In this document: positions 1 through 7,326 of the stretch, one piece after another
Numbering within the stretch: position 1 is the first letter of the stretch
How the letters are laid out: every line of letters starts with the position of its first letter
Assembly: GCA_002431395.1 (NCBI GenBank)
Contig: DJEU01000014.1
Location: 1-11,426, forward strand
Reading direction: 5' to 3'
Origin: Lachnoclostridium sp. UBA5890
GTDB lineage: Bacteria > Bacillota > Clostridia > Lachnospirales > Lachnospiraceae
Length of the DNA stretch: 11,426 bases
Position numbers and translations under genes: made by a program
Notes under the pieces: model-generated
Seen by the model: the letters and a program-made list of their open reading frames with translations, nothing else
Told to the model about the DNA's origin: nothing
Databases searched by the model: none

Positions 1-128
1 TGAGCTATCATCGCAAAGGGAAGGAACGCACCCCAGAAGAAGGAAAAAGCAAGTAGTTCAGAGGTGAGCTATCGTCGCAAAGGGAAGAAAAGCACCCCGG
101 AAGAAGGAGAAAGCAAGTAGTTCAGAGG
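1..128. repeat. 64-bp tandem direct repeat, two copies
   Basis: Copy 1 is 1-64 and copy 2 is 65-128. They match at 59 of 64 positions by direct comparison. In each copy the same relative frame (from base 3 and from base 67) reads a basic, hydrophilic peptide, roughly SYxRKGKxxTPEEGxSK, then a TAG stop (54-56 and 118-120). The unit is not a multiple of three, so the two copies lie in different frames. This fits duplication of the 3' end of a gene lying left of the window, with the first TAG as its probable stop, but that gene cannot be seen. Four of the five differences change the peptide, so there is no sign of coding constraint on the duplicate. A degenerate third start (about 129-147) may follow. 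Confidence 0.85.
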
Positions 129-144
129 TGCAAGGAAACGCCCC

Positions 145-205
145 CACGGCTACGCCGTGTCGGCAGGACGCTGCCGGCAATAGAGTTGTTGACTGGCGTC
201 AACAA
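145..205. repeat. cluster of three consecutive perfect hairpins
   Basis: Three perfect inverted repeats follow each other closely: CACGGC/GCCGTG (145-150, 154-159, loop TAC), CGGCAG/CTGCCG (161-166, 171-176, loop GACG), and TTGTTGAC/GTCAACAA (186-193, 198-205, loop TGGC). None is followed by a T-run on the plus strand, so they are not classical intrinsic terminators. They could be a palindromic intergenic repeat, or they could form the 3' end of the mRNA of the gene upstream of the window. The structure is seen directly; the function is unknown. An open frame crossing the region from a GTG at 128 has no ribosome site and is not treated as a gene. Confidence 0.75.
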
Positions 206-230
206 AGTCCCCTCCTCAAAAAAAGTAAAC

Positions 231-269
231 TTGCCATAATTTTGAAAAAATGGTATGGTAAATTATACA
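231..269 (+). promoter_or_regulatory. candidate sigma-A promoter for the ASST/beta-helix cluster
   Basis: Two overlapping solutions exist: TTGCCA (231-236) with 17 bp to TATGGT (254-259), and TTGAAA (242-247) with 16 bp to TATACA (264-269). Either would start transcription just before or at the inverted repeat 276-323, leaving a leader of about 100 nt before the ATG at 369. The surrounding AT-rich sequence supports a promoter, but neither pair is a perfect consensus. This is an inference from motif spacing only. Confidence 0.4.
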
Positions 270-275
270 GTAACA

Positions 276-323
276 GTAACTATTCAGGATCCAATGTGTG
301 GGGTGGGCGTCCTGAATAGTTAC
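276..323. repeat. 14-bp perfect inverted repeat (leader stem-loop)
   Basis: GTAACTATTCAGGA (276-289) is matched by its exact reverse complement at 310-323, around a 20-nt G-rich loop (290-309). It lies between the candidate promoter and the ribosome site of the gene at 369, so it would form a strong stem near the 5' end of the transcript. No T-run follows, so it does not look like an attenuator on its own. It may protect the mRNA 5' end, bind a regulator, or be a copy of a dispersed palindromic repeat. Confidence 0.8.
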
Positions 324-368
324 CAATAATGTTTTAGGAAAATAAGATATGGCTAGGAGGAAGATGGG

Positions 369-2369
369 ATGGATTTTCCAAGGAAACTGAAAAAATTATG
401 GAAAGAATATAGAAAACCTTCTATGTACGAGAAAGGGTATCGCGATGAATTCGATCAGGGGTATGAAAAGGAAAAAGACTCCTATCAGCGGTATCAGTCT
501 GTCATAAAGAGAAAAATTGAGGTAGAAAGTGATATCGCATACGAGAAAGGTTTGGCAGTAGAGAGCCGTGAACGAGATCAGGAATTGACAAAGCAGTTAA
601 AAGAAAACAAATATTCATTTGAGGAGCCTTGTGTGATTTTGAATCCGTATGGCAGGACGCCGCTTTGTGCATATGTGTTGTTTTGGACGGAAGAACCTTG
701 TGCAGTGCAGTTTACGGTAAAAGGAAAGACAAAAGAGGCAGATATCTGTGAGAAGATTGCCACACTTGAAAACTGGCACAGGGTGCCGGTATATGGATTG
801 TATCCGGCGATGGACAATGAAGTAAAACTGGAAAAGATTGACAAAAGCGGAAAGGCCGTTGCGGAAAAGAAACTTACGATACAAACGAATAAACTGCCGG
901 ACTCTATGAATGATTTGGTACAGGGTAAGAAAAAGACGGTGGACTCCGCGATGAAACTAATTTTAGCAGTAGGAAAAAGTATGCCATATCCGGCTGCTTT
1001 TGATGAACAGGGAGACATTCGCTATATGATGCGGTTCCGACCGCGTGGCTATGGATTTTTTCCGGTAGCAAATGACCGTTTTATTGTGATGGAGCGGCAG
1101 ACCCTTCTTCCTACGCAGCTGATTCCACATTCGACGCAGATGTATGAGATGGATTATTTGGGAAGAGTGTACCGGACGTATTATGTTCCCAATGGCATAC
1201 ACCACGATGTGTGTGAAATGACACCGGGAGGCAATTTGCTCATTGCCAGTAATTCCCAATGCGGACATGTCGAAGACTGCATCGCAGAAGTGAACCGCGA
1301 AACCGGGAAAATCGAGAAAGTGTTGGATATGAGGGAGATTTTTGGCACGGCGTACCGGGATCGAACCAATTGGGTGCATATCAATTCCTTGGATTATGAC
1401 GGCAGTAAAAAGCAGGTTTATTTCTCAGCGAGAAATATTCACACGATTGGCTGTATAGATTGGAAAAAGGACAAGCTCAAATGGATATTGGGTGAGAAAA
1501 ATATGTGGAAAGAACGTCCTTTTTCGAAAAAACTTCTCTCGACGCCGGAAAATATGCCATGGCATTTTCAGCAGCATTCAGCCAAATTGATCCGGGAAAA
1601 TCTGGATGGAAGAGAAGATACGATCCATATTATGATTTTTGATAATCATTGGCATGTGCGAAGAAAAAATAAGTTTTTTGACAATGATGAGCAATCTTAT
1701 GTTACAATATATACGATAGATGAAAAAAAGAAAAAAGCGTGGATTGAGAAACGTTTTGGCGGAATTAAGTCAAAAATCACATCCAATGGAATCTTGTGCG
1801 CTGAGAAGCGGCGGTTATTTTATATGGGTGGATTTTTGGCATATCCGGAGAGATATGATAACCGTGGCGGCTATATTTATGAATTTGATTATGACACCGG
1901 CGGCACATTGAATGAATATTCCCTGCGATATTATTTCTTCCGTGCATTTGAACTTCGTATGAATATGCAGGATCTGTCGAAGGCGATGGATCTGTATGAG
2001 GAGCCTTGTGTTGGCTGGCTGCAGCCATTTGAAAGATGGGAAGAACAGGTCAGCCGTCCCGAGAAAAAGACATCAGAGGCACCGATACAATGCAAGCAGG
2101 AGAGAATCCGACTTCGTTTGGAAGATCAGAATCTCCAGATAAAATCCAGAGATCATTTGATTGAGCAGGTTGTCGTAAAGGGCAAGCGGAATACGTATCA
2201 AAAAGATTTCCGTAATCCGCCGAGAGAACAGGATCTTGCCGCCGAAATGGAATATTATGTGTCAATTCCATTATACAATCTGTCAGACGATATGTATGAA
2301 GTATACGTTCGTTTTGGCGGAGAATTGTATGACAGTGGAGAGACATTTACAATCCACAGCCGGAGATAG
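369..2369 (+). CDS. aryl-sulfate sulfotransferase (ASST) family protein, no signal peptide
   Basis: Homologue of the PAPS-independent arylsulfotransferases, which move a sulfate group from one phenolic ester to another through a sulfated histidine. After a charged N-terminal stretch (1-80) comes the family's N-terminal beta domain (about 86-172, NPYG at 92-95, VYGLYP at 141-146), then the propeller-type catalytic part (about 220-525) and a C-terminal beta region (575-666). The residues that line up with the E. coli AssT active site, as I recall it, are His279 (IHHD), His337 and Asn339 (WVHIN), Arg355 (SAR) and His403 (QQHS, the expected nucleophile). The His337-Arg355 spacing of 18 equals the recalled His356-Arg374. 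The start is fixed by AGGAGG at 355-360 and an in-frame TAG at 354-356, so no hidden signal peptide is possible. This is unusual beside two exported proteins, because the characterised E. coli enzyme is periplasmic. First gene of a likely three-gene operon, 14 nt before the next start. The family call is firm; the substrate is unknown. Confidence 0.85.
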   Translation: MDFPRKLKKLWKEYRKPSMYEKGYRDEFDQGYEKEKDSYQRYQSVIKRKIEVESDIAYEKGLAVESRERDQELTKQLKENKYSFEEPCVILNPYGRTPLCAYVLFWTEEPCAVQFTVKGKTKEADICEKIATLENWHRVPVYGLYPAMDNEVKLEKIDKSGKAVAEKKLTIQTNKLPDSMNDLVQGKKKTVDSAMKLILAVGKSMPYPAAFDEQGDIRYMMRFRPRGYGFFPVANDRFIVMERQTLLPTQLIPHSTQMYEMDYLGRVYRTYYVPNGIHHDVCEMTPGGNLLIASNSQCGHVEDCIAEVNRETGKIEKVLDMREIFGTAYRDRTNWVHINSLDYDGSKKQVYFSARNIHTIGCIDWKKDKLKWILGEKNMWKERPFSKKLLSTPENMPWHFQQHSAKLIRENLDGREDTIHIMIFDNHWHVRRKNKFFDNDEQSYVTIYTIDEKKKKAWIEKRFGGIKSKITSNGILCAEKRRLFYMGGFLAYPERYDNRGGYIYEFDYDTGGTLNEYSLRYYFFRAFELRMNMQDLSKAMDLYEEPCVGWLQPFERWEEQVSRPEKKTSEAPIQCKQERIRLRLEDQNLQIKSRDHLIEQVVVKGKRNTYQKDFRNPPREQDLAAEMEYYVSIPLYNLSDDMYEVYVRFGGELYDSGETFTIHSRR

Positions 2370-2383
2370 AAGGAGTAAATGAA

Positions 2384-4225
2384 GTGAGAAGACGATGCGT
2401 TCCCTTAGGGATCATGGCAGGCCTGGGAGTATTGATGTTATTGTTACTGCCGGTGCAGGTACAGGCAAAGCGGAGAAGTGTGCAGGCAAATAGTGTCAGA
2501 ACATTGGAGCAGGCAACGAAGAAATTGGAAAAAACTGGTGGAATTATATGGCTTGGAAATCGGACATACCGCTTGAAAAAGAGCATAATGATTCCCTCTA
2601 ATGTTACCATACGAGGCCGGAAGAAAACGGTAGTTGACGGTTCCTTGTTAAAGGGCAGAACGGCATTTGTAACAAGAGATACGAAAGAAGTTCATGTGCG
2701 ATGGATCCGTTTTACAAAAATACAGAAAGGAAGTGCCATTAAAGGCATCCGAAGCCGGAACATGCGGATTACAGATTGTTCGTTTACCGGCGGAGATTAT
2801 GGTGTTTCCTTTGAAGGCTGCTATCGTCCGATTGTAAGTAACAATACATTTACCAAACTGGGACAGCCAATACGGTTTAACATTTCTAAAAAGATAGTAA
2901 AAAAGAGAGCCGGGAGACGTATTATTAAGCGGATGGTCATTACAAAAAACAGTATCACCGCAAAGCGCATCGCACAGATGAAAAAGAATACGGTGAAAAA
3001 AGTAACGCATTATTATGTGACATTTTCCAATGATGGAAAAAAACAAAAACGGCTGTTTTATTACCGCGATAAGTCGGACAATAATTTGTATCTGCGGCCG
3101 GAGACACGCCCTTACCGCGAGCGGTATACCGATGAAGACACCTACCGCGGAAATACGAAAGGGTATTATCAACTGCGTTCTTATATGGAACAACTGGAAT
3201 ATTGCGGCGGCGGAACATTGACACTGAAAAAAGGAACGTATTATATCAGTAATGCGGTGTGCATTCCGTCCAATGTAAAAATTGTGCTTGAGGACGGCGT
3301 TGTGATCAAAAAGACCAAAGCTATTTACCAGACAGAACTCGATAACCACAAAGTCATCTTTATCTTTGTGCCGCCTTCAAAGGCAAAGAAAAAAGAGTCG
3401 GTAAGCGGTTACGGCGGAACGCATGATGTGACAATGACAGGCATCGGAAATGTCGTGATCGACTGCAATAACAAACTGCCGGGGCGCGGTATGGATATGG
3501 GACACTGCCGGAATATTGTCATAGAAAATCTGACATTTCATAATCAATACGGCTCGCATTATATAGAACTCAATTCGTCGCAGAATGTCATTGTAAGAAA
3601 TTGTAATTTCTGGAAATTCCGCGATTATAAAGGCGATACATACAAAGAGGCCATCAATATTGATGGAACCGATTATGCGGTCAATGGTTTCAATCATGTG
3701 TGGTCGAAACATGATAAAACGGTGTGCCAGAATGTCGAGATCACAAACTGTAAATTTACAGATCTTGGGACGGCGATCGGGTCACATACGTACATTGCCA
3801 ATCAGGGGCAGCAGTGTTATCATACGAATATCCGCATTACCGATAATGTTTTCTTTGGTTCGACAAACTGTGCGATTCGGGCAGTGAATTGGAAAAATGT
3901 GTTGATTGCAGACAACTCGTTCCGTGATATTGGGATTCAGAATGGAACGAAAAATTTCTCCATTTTTATGGGAGGGGTTGTTGATGCAACGGTCACGAGA
4001 AACGCATTTGCCAATGTGTACGTACCGGTTACGATCCGCCAGCAGGTTCAGTACGAATTGGAGCGTAAAGCCGGATATCCAATCAGCGAATGCCAGATCA
4101 CAGATCAAAACTGGGTAGATTTGCTGAATACCAATGTAATCTATGGTGCTGTATTTAAGGCAGCAGTGCGGTATACCAAAGATTTACAGCTGACCGATAA
4201 AACTTTAAAATATTTCTATGAATAA
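2384..4225 (+). CDS. secreted right-handed parallel beta-helix protein (613 aa)
   Basis: GTG start with AGGAG at 2371-2375. The first 28 residues form a clear Sec signal peptide: RRR, a Leu/Val/Gly-rich core, then VQVQA before Lys29. Two beta-helix modules follow: a short one (about 38-165, GGIIWL, IPSNVTI, then turn-type repeats with Asn and Asp) and a longer one (about 262-550, starting SYMEQLEYCGGG). Between them (208-247) is a small segment ending PETRPYRERY. The second module carries KEAINID (421-427), SKHD (441-444), IGSHTY (465-470) and AIRAVNW (497-503), all matched in the downstream paralogue. The fold is that of pectate-lyase- or polygalacturonase-like proteins. The acidic, His and Arg motifs are reminiscent of the GH28 order NTD, DD, GHG, RIK, but they are not those motifs, so no substrate is assigned. 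There is no LPXTG anchor, so release or non-covalent wall attachment is likely. Confidence 0.8.
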   Translation: MRRRCVPLGIMAGLGVLMLLLLPVQVQAKRRSVQANSVRTLEQATKKLEKTGGIIWLGNRTYRLKKSIMIPSNVTIRGRKKTVVDGSLLKGRTAFVTRDTKEVHVRWIRFTKIQKGSAIKGIRSRNMRITDCSFTGGDYGVSFEGCYRPIVSNNTFTKLGQPIRFNISKKIVKKRAGRRIIKRMVITKNSITAKRIAQMKKNTVKKVTHYYVTFSNDGKKQKRLFYYRDKSDNNLYLRPETRPYRERYTDEDTYRGNTKGYYQLRSYMEQLEYCGGGTLTLKKGTYYISNAVCIPSNVKIVLEDGVVIKKTKAIYQTELDNHKVIFIFVPPSKAKKKESVSGYGGTHDVTMTGIGNVVIDCNNKLPGRGMDMGHCRNIVIENLTFHNQYGSHYIELNSSQNVIVRNCNFWKFRDYKGDTYKEAINIDGTDYAVNGFNHVWSKHDKTVCQNVEITNCKFTDLGTAIGSHTYIANQGQQCYHTNIRITDNVFFGSTNCAIRAVNWKNVLIADNSFRDIGIQNGTKNFSIFMGGVVDATVTRNAFANVYVPVTIRQQVQYELERKAGYPISECQITDQNWVDLLNTNVIYGAVFKAAVRYTKDLQLTDKTLKYFYE

Positions 4226-4292
4226 AAAGAAAATGACATATTTTGAGAGTAAGATAAAAACAGTAACAGATTTAAAGAAAGGTGAGAATTCT

Positions 4293-6680
4293 ATGAAACG
4301 CAAAATTGTTATCGCTGGTGCGGTAATTGCGTGTGCGGCAGCATGTCAGCTTGTCAATGCAGATGCGGCACAGGCAGCGAAGAAATATACCATCAGCAAA
4401 ACGACGAAACCATGCAGCAGTGCATACATAAGGGACAAGGGATACAATGCCAAATCCAAAAACTATTTTACGATGAAATCGTATCTTGAAAAATTGAAGA
4501 AGCAGGGTGGCGGTACCCTTGTTTTGAAAAAAGGAACTTATAAAATCTGCTCGACATTGACTGTGCCTAGCAATGTAACCATTCAGTTAAAAAATGGTGT
4601 TGTGCTGAAAAAGACGGACAAGACCGGAAGCAAGTCATTGAAGGCCGGAAAAGCGATGTTTAAACTAACAAGTGCGAAAGCTAAAGATTACAAAGGCACG
4701 AAAAAAGTTGTGATTACAAGTAATAAAAAGGCTACGATTGATCTTGGCAAAGTAAAGAATGCCGTTGCGATTGATATGGGACATAATTATAATGTTACGA
4801 TATCAAATTTGAAATTTCGCAATAAAAATGCAGGAACATACATTAATATCGCCGGAAGCCGTACGGTGAAAGTGACAAATTGTACATTCCAGGGTAATGC
4901 CGCTTATACCGGAGGAAATTATCAGGCAGCAGTACTGATCAACTCCTATGGAAGCACTCCGTGTAAGACTGTGAAGGTAACCGGAAATACCTTCACAAAT
5001 CTTGAAAATGGTATCCGCACGACCAAATACAAAAAGCAGGTCTATTCGGCGGGGGTTTCCATTTCAAAAAACAAATTTAAAAATATGACAGTTAGTGCTG
5101 TAACCGGAAAAATGTGGACGGGTGCAGCAATTACCGGAAATACGGTTTATCGCAGCGATGCCAGCAAAGGAACTGCGTTTGCGTTCCAGCTGTACAGCAT
5201 GACAGAGCCGGAAATCTCAGGAAATAAGATTGACAAGTGCCGTACACCGATTTATTTTGGAAGAGCTTCGAAAATTGACAATTCCATCTCGGCGGCAAAA
5301 ATTTCTTCGATGGAAAATAACACAGTAACAGATGCTGTGGTTTACTATGTCATTCAGAAGCATGACTCAGAGACAAGATTGTTGTATTTTAAAGATAAAA
5401 ATGATAAAGATTTCCGCATCACACCGGAGACAACACCATATCGAGGACATTACGAGACGGTATCCGGGTATACGGCAAACAGCGGACAGGCTAAGACGTA
5501 CTATGTATTCCGTTCGTATATGGAGCAGTTAGAGTATACCGGCGGCGGTACGATCACGGTGGCAGCCGGAACGTATACATTGAGCCATTCTGTCTGCATT
5601 CCGTCCAATGTAACGGTAAACTTTGAAGATGGCGTAAAGATTCAGAAAGTAAAAGCGGTAAATACCAACCTGGCAACCAACAAAACGATGTTTGAACTGG
5701 TGCCACCTTCCAAAGAAGGCGTGAAAAATTCAGTGGGCGGATACAATGGTTCCCAGAATGTAACGCTGCAGGGAAATGGAAGCACGATTTTTGACTGTAA
5801 TCAAATTGTAAATTCAATGGCAGTTGTTATGGGACATGCCCAGAATATTAATATCCGCAACATTGCATTTACAAACGAATATGGTTCACATTTTATCGAA
5901 TTAAATTCGTCAAAAAATGTAACGGTGGAAAATTGTTCCTTTACGGACTTTAAGATTTATAATAACAAGAGTCATAAAGAGGCGATTAATATCGACTCGA
6001 CCGACTCTAACAACAATGGATTTAATTATGAATGGTCCAATCATGACCGCACTGCATGTGACACGGTTATGATCAATAACTGTATGTTTACCAACATGGG
6101 TGTAGCGGTAGGAAGCCATACGTATTCCGTAGCTATGAACGATGTAAATACCCAGGTTTACCATGAAAATATCACGATTCAGAACTGCAAAGTAAGTCAG
6201 ACTTACAATGCCGGTATTCGGATGCTGAACTGGAGAAATGCCGTTATTAAAAATAATGAATTTCTTGGTATCCAGGGACTGGAAGATAACAAAGGATACA
6301 ATTACACATGTATTCTTGTAAAAGGAGCTGTAAATCCTACGATTACAAAAAATACGTTTGAAAAAGCAGGAGCGAAGAAAAATTACGCAGTTGTCATTTA
6401 TGAGAAGACGCAGCCAGCAGTAGATGGCGCAATTGCAGCAGGATACGCCGATACGTATAGTGTGCTGAGCGAAGAAAACCGTGCGGCCCTTCGTGACAAT
6501 ACAGTAAAAGGATTGTGTTATAAGAGATTCCTTACGAAGTATGCAGATGGCACCAATGACTTGTACACGGAAGATGGTACTACAAAGAATCCAAACAATC
6601 TGTTTAACAATTCAAACAGTGCTTCGGAAGGAGACAATGCGACGATTCCGGATGATGGAAAAGAAGATGCAACCGAATAA
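4293..6680 (+). CDS. secreted two-module parallel beta-helix protein (795 aa), paralogue of the upstream gene
   Basis: I place the start at ATG 4293, with AAAGGTGAG at 4278-4286. An in-frame ATG at 4218 would overlap the upstream gene and push the signal peptide 25 residues inward. The signal peptide is residues 1-27 (KRK, hydrophobic core, AAQA). Module 1 (about 55-345) and module 2 (about 403-740) are internal duplicates: each begins with a SYLEKL/SYMEQL helix, GGGT, GTY, PSNVT and a DGV/NGV turn, and each has an MGH turn (162-164, 513-515). A linker with YYV and PETTPYRGHY (378-387) separates them, as in the neighbour. Module 2 keeps KEAINID (562-568), SNHD (582-585), VGSHTY (606-611) and GIRMLNW (641-647); in module 1 the corresponding places read QAAVLIN and GIRTTKY. 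The tail (about 755-795) is Asn/Asp/Glu-rich, low-complexity and without a sortase motif. Gap to the upstream gene is 67 nt with no convincing promoter. The enzymatic role is unknown. Confidence 0.82.
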   Translation: MKRKIVIAGAVIACAAACQLVNADAAQAAKKYTISKTTKPCSSAYIRDKGYNAKSKNYFTMKSYLEKLKKQGGGTLVLKKGTYKICSTLTVPSNVTIQLKNGVVLKKTDKTGSKSLKAGKAMFKLTSAKAKDYKGTKKVVITSNKKATIDLGKVKNAVAIDMGHNYNVTISNLKFRNKNAGTYINIAGSRTVKVTNCTFQGNAAYTGGNYQAAVLINSYGSTPCKTVKVTGNTFTNLENGIRTTKYKKQVYSAGVSISKNKFKNMTVSAVTGKMWTGAAITGNTVYRSDASKGTAFAFQLYSMTEPEISGNKIDKCRTPIYFGRASKIDNSISAAKISSMENNTVTDAVVYYVIQKHDSETRLLYFKDKNDKDFRITPETTPYRGHYETVSGYTANSGQAKTYYVFRSYMEQLEYTGGGTITVAAGTYTLSHSVCIPSNVTVNFEDGVKIQKVKAVNTNLATNKTMFELVPPSKEGVKNSVGGYNGSQNVTLQGNGSTIFDCNQIVNSMAVVMGHAQNINIRNIAFTNEYGSHFIELNSSKNVTVENCSFTDFKIYNNKSHKEAINIDSTDSNNNGFNYEWSNHDRTACDTVMINNCMFTNMGVAVGSHTYSVAMNDVNTQVYHENITIQNCKVSQTYNAGIRMLNWRNAVIKNNEFLGIQGLEDNKGYNYTCILVKGAVNPTITKNTFEKAGAKKNYAVVIYEKTQPAVDGAIAAGYADTYSVLSEENRAALRDNTVKGLCYKRFLTKYADGTNDLYTEDGTTKNPNNLFNNSNSASEGDNATIPDDGKEDATE

Positions 6681-6700
6681 AATTATCAATACTTAACGAA

Positions 6701-6732
6701 AAAGTGGGGTTGTCGATTGACAATCCCACTTT
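6701..6732 (+). terminator. terminator-like stem-loop after the beta-helix genes, overlapping the greA promoter
   Basis: AAAGTGGGGTTGTC (6701-6714) pairs with GACAATCCCACTTT (6719-6732) with one G-U pair and a GATT loop, 21 nt after the stop of the preceding gene. The stem is long, but only TTT then CGTACG follows it, so the T-run is weak. Termination may therefore be partial, or the hairpin may mainly isolate the two transcripts. Its right arm contains most of the -35 box of the greA promoter. Confidence 0.6.
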
Positions 6733-6745
6733 CGTACGTTATAAT
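6717..6745 (+). promoter_or_regulatory. perfect-consensus sigma-A promoter for greA-lysS
   Basis: TTGACA at 6717-6722, then exactly 17 bp, then TATAAT at 6740-6745. Both hexamers are full consensus at optimal spacing. The predicted transcription start is about 6751-6753, giving a leader of roughly 77 nt. Such strength fits the housekeeping genes downstream. The -35 box sits inside the right arm of the upstream stem-loop. Confidence 0.9.
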
Positions 6746-6751
6746 GAAACG

Positions 6752-6828
6752 ATGAGAGATCATGCCGTTGTGTGCGACACACGGCACAGGTAAGATGCTC
6801 CGACAGGGAGCAAAGAATGGAGGAAGTC
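6752..6828 (+). promoter_or_regulatory. greA 5' leader with two hairpins
   Basis: Hairpin 1 runs from 6763 to 6786: TGCCGT pairs with ACGGCA, then a bulged T6769, GTGT pairing with ACAC, and loop GCG. Hairpin 2 is TGCTCC (6796-6801) with GGAGCA (6807-6812), loop GACAG. The ribosome site GGAGG is at 6819-6823. CTCC at 6798-6801 could pair either with GGAG of hairpin 2 or with GGAG of the ribosome site, so a simple on/off switch is conceivable. The hairpins are seen directly; a regulatory role is an inference. I recognise no known riboswitch class. Confidence 0.55.
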
Positions 6829-7311
6829 ATGGCTGAAGTAAAAAAGAATATTCTGACAGAAGAAGGATTGAAAGCACTGGAGTCAGAATTACAGGATTTG
6901 AAAGTAAATCGTCGTAAAGAAGTTGCTCAGAAGATCAAAGAGGCGAGAGAGCAGGGAGACCTTTCCGAGAACGCCGAGTATGATGCAGCAAAAGAAGAGC
7001 AGAGAGATATCGAACTTCGTATCGAAGAGATAGATAAAATTTTGAAAAATGCGGAACTGGTTACCGATGATGACATTGATTCCAGTGTAATCAGCATTGG
7101 ATGTACTGTAAAAATCAAAGATTTGGAATATGATGAAGAGATGGAGTACAAACTGGTTGGTTCGACAGAGGCAAACAGTCTGAAAGGAAAAATCTCCAAC
7201 GAATCACCGGTTGGAAAAGCATTGATCGGTGCGAAAAAGGGACATACTGTTATGGTTGAGACCCCAGCCGGCTTATTGAAATATAAAATTCTTGAGATTA
7301 CGAAGAACTAA
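6829..7311 (+). CDS. greA: transcription elongation factor GreA
   Basis: Rescues backtracked RNA polymerase by stimulating cleavage of the RNA 3' end from within the secondary channel. Residues 1-75 form the long antiparallel coiled coil. At its tip is GDLSENAEY (43-51), where Asp44 and Glu47 correspond to the acidic pair that supports metal-dependent cleavage. Residues about 85-160 are the FKBP-like C-terminal domain, with NESPVGKALIGAKKG near 124-138, typical of the family. With the ATG at 6829 the protein is 160 aa, the usual length. GGAGG lies 5 nt upstream. Upstream in-frame starts (GTG 6772, ATG 6817) are less likely because they would put the leader hairpins or the ribosome site inside the gene. 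lysS follows 15 nt after the stop, so the two are co-transcribed. Confidence 0.97.
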   Translation: MAEVKKNILTEEGLKALESELQDLKVNRRKEVAQKIKEAREQGDLSENAEYDAAKEEQRDIELRIEEIDKILKNAELVTDDDIDSSVISIGCTVKIKDLEYDEEMEYKLVGSTEANSLKGKISNESPVGKALIGAKKGHTVMVETPAGLLKYKILEITKN

Positions 7312-7326
7312 TTGGAGGATAGAGAA

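Noticed and set aside
128..319. 63-aa open frame on the plus strand
   Set aside because: It begins at a GTG without a ribosome site, runs through three hairpins and an inverted repeat, and has no recognisable protein pattern.
4218..4292. Upstream ATG start for the 795-aa beta-helix protein
   Set aside because: It would bury the signal peptide 25 residues inside and lacks a ribosome site; ATG 4293 has one at the right distance.
2384..6680. Assignment of the beta-helix proteins to GH28 or pectate lyase
   Set aside because: The order of acidic, His and Arg motifs is only loosely similar and the diagnostic motifs themselves are absent, so only the fold is claimed.
6772..6828. Longer GreA from GTG 6772 or ATG 6817
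   Set aside because: The extension is encoded by the structured leader and is absent from typical 160-aa GreA proteins.
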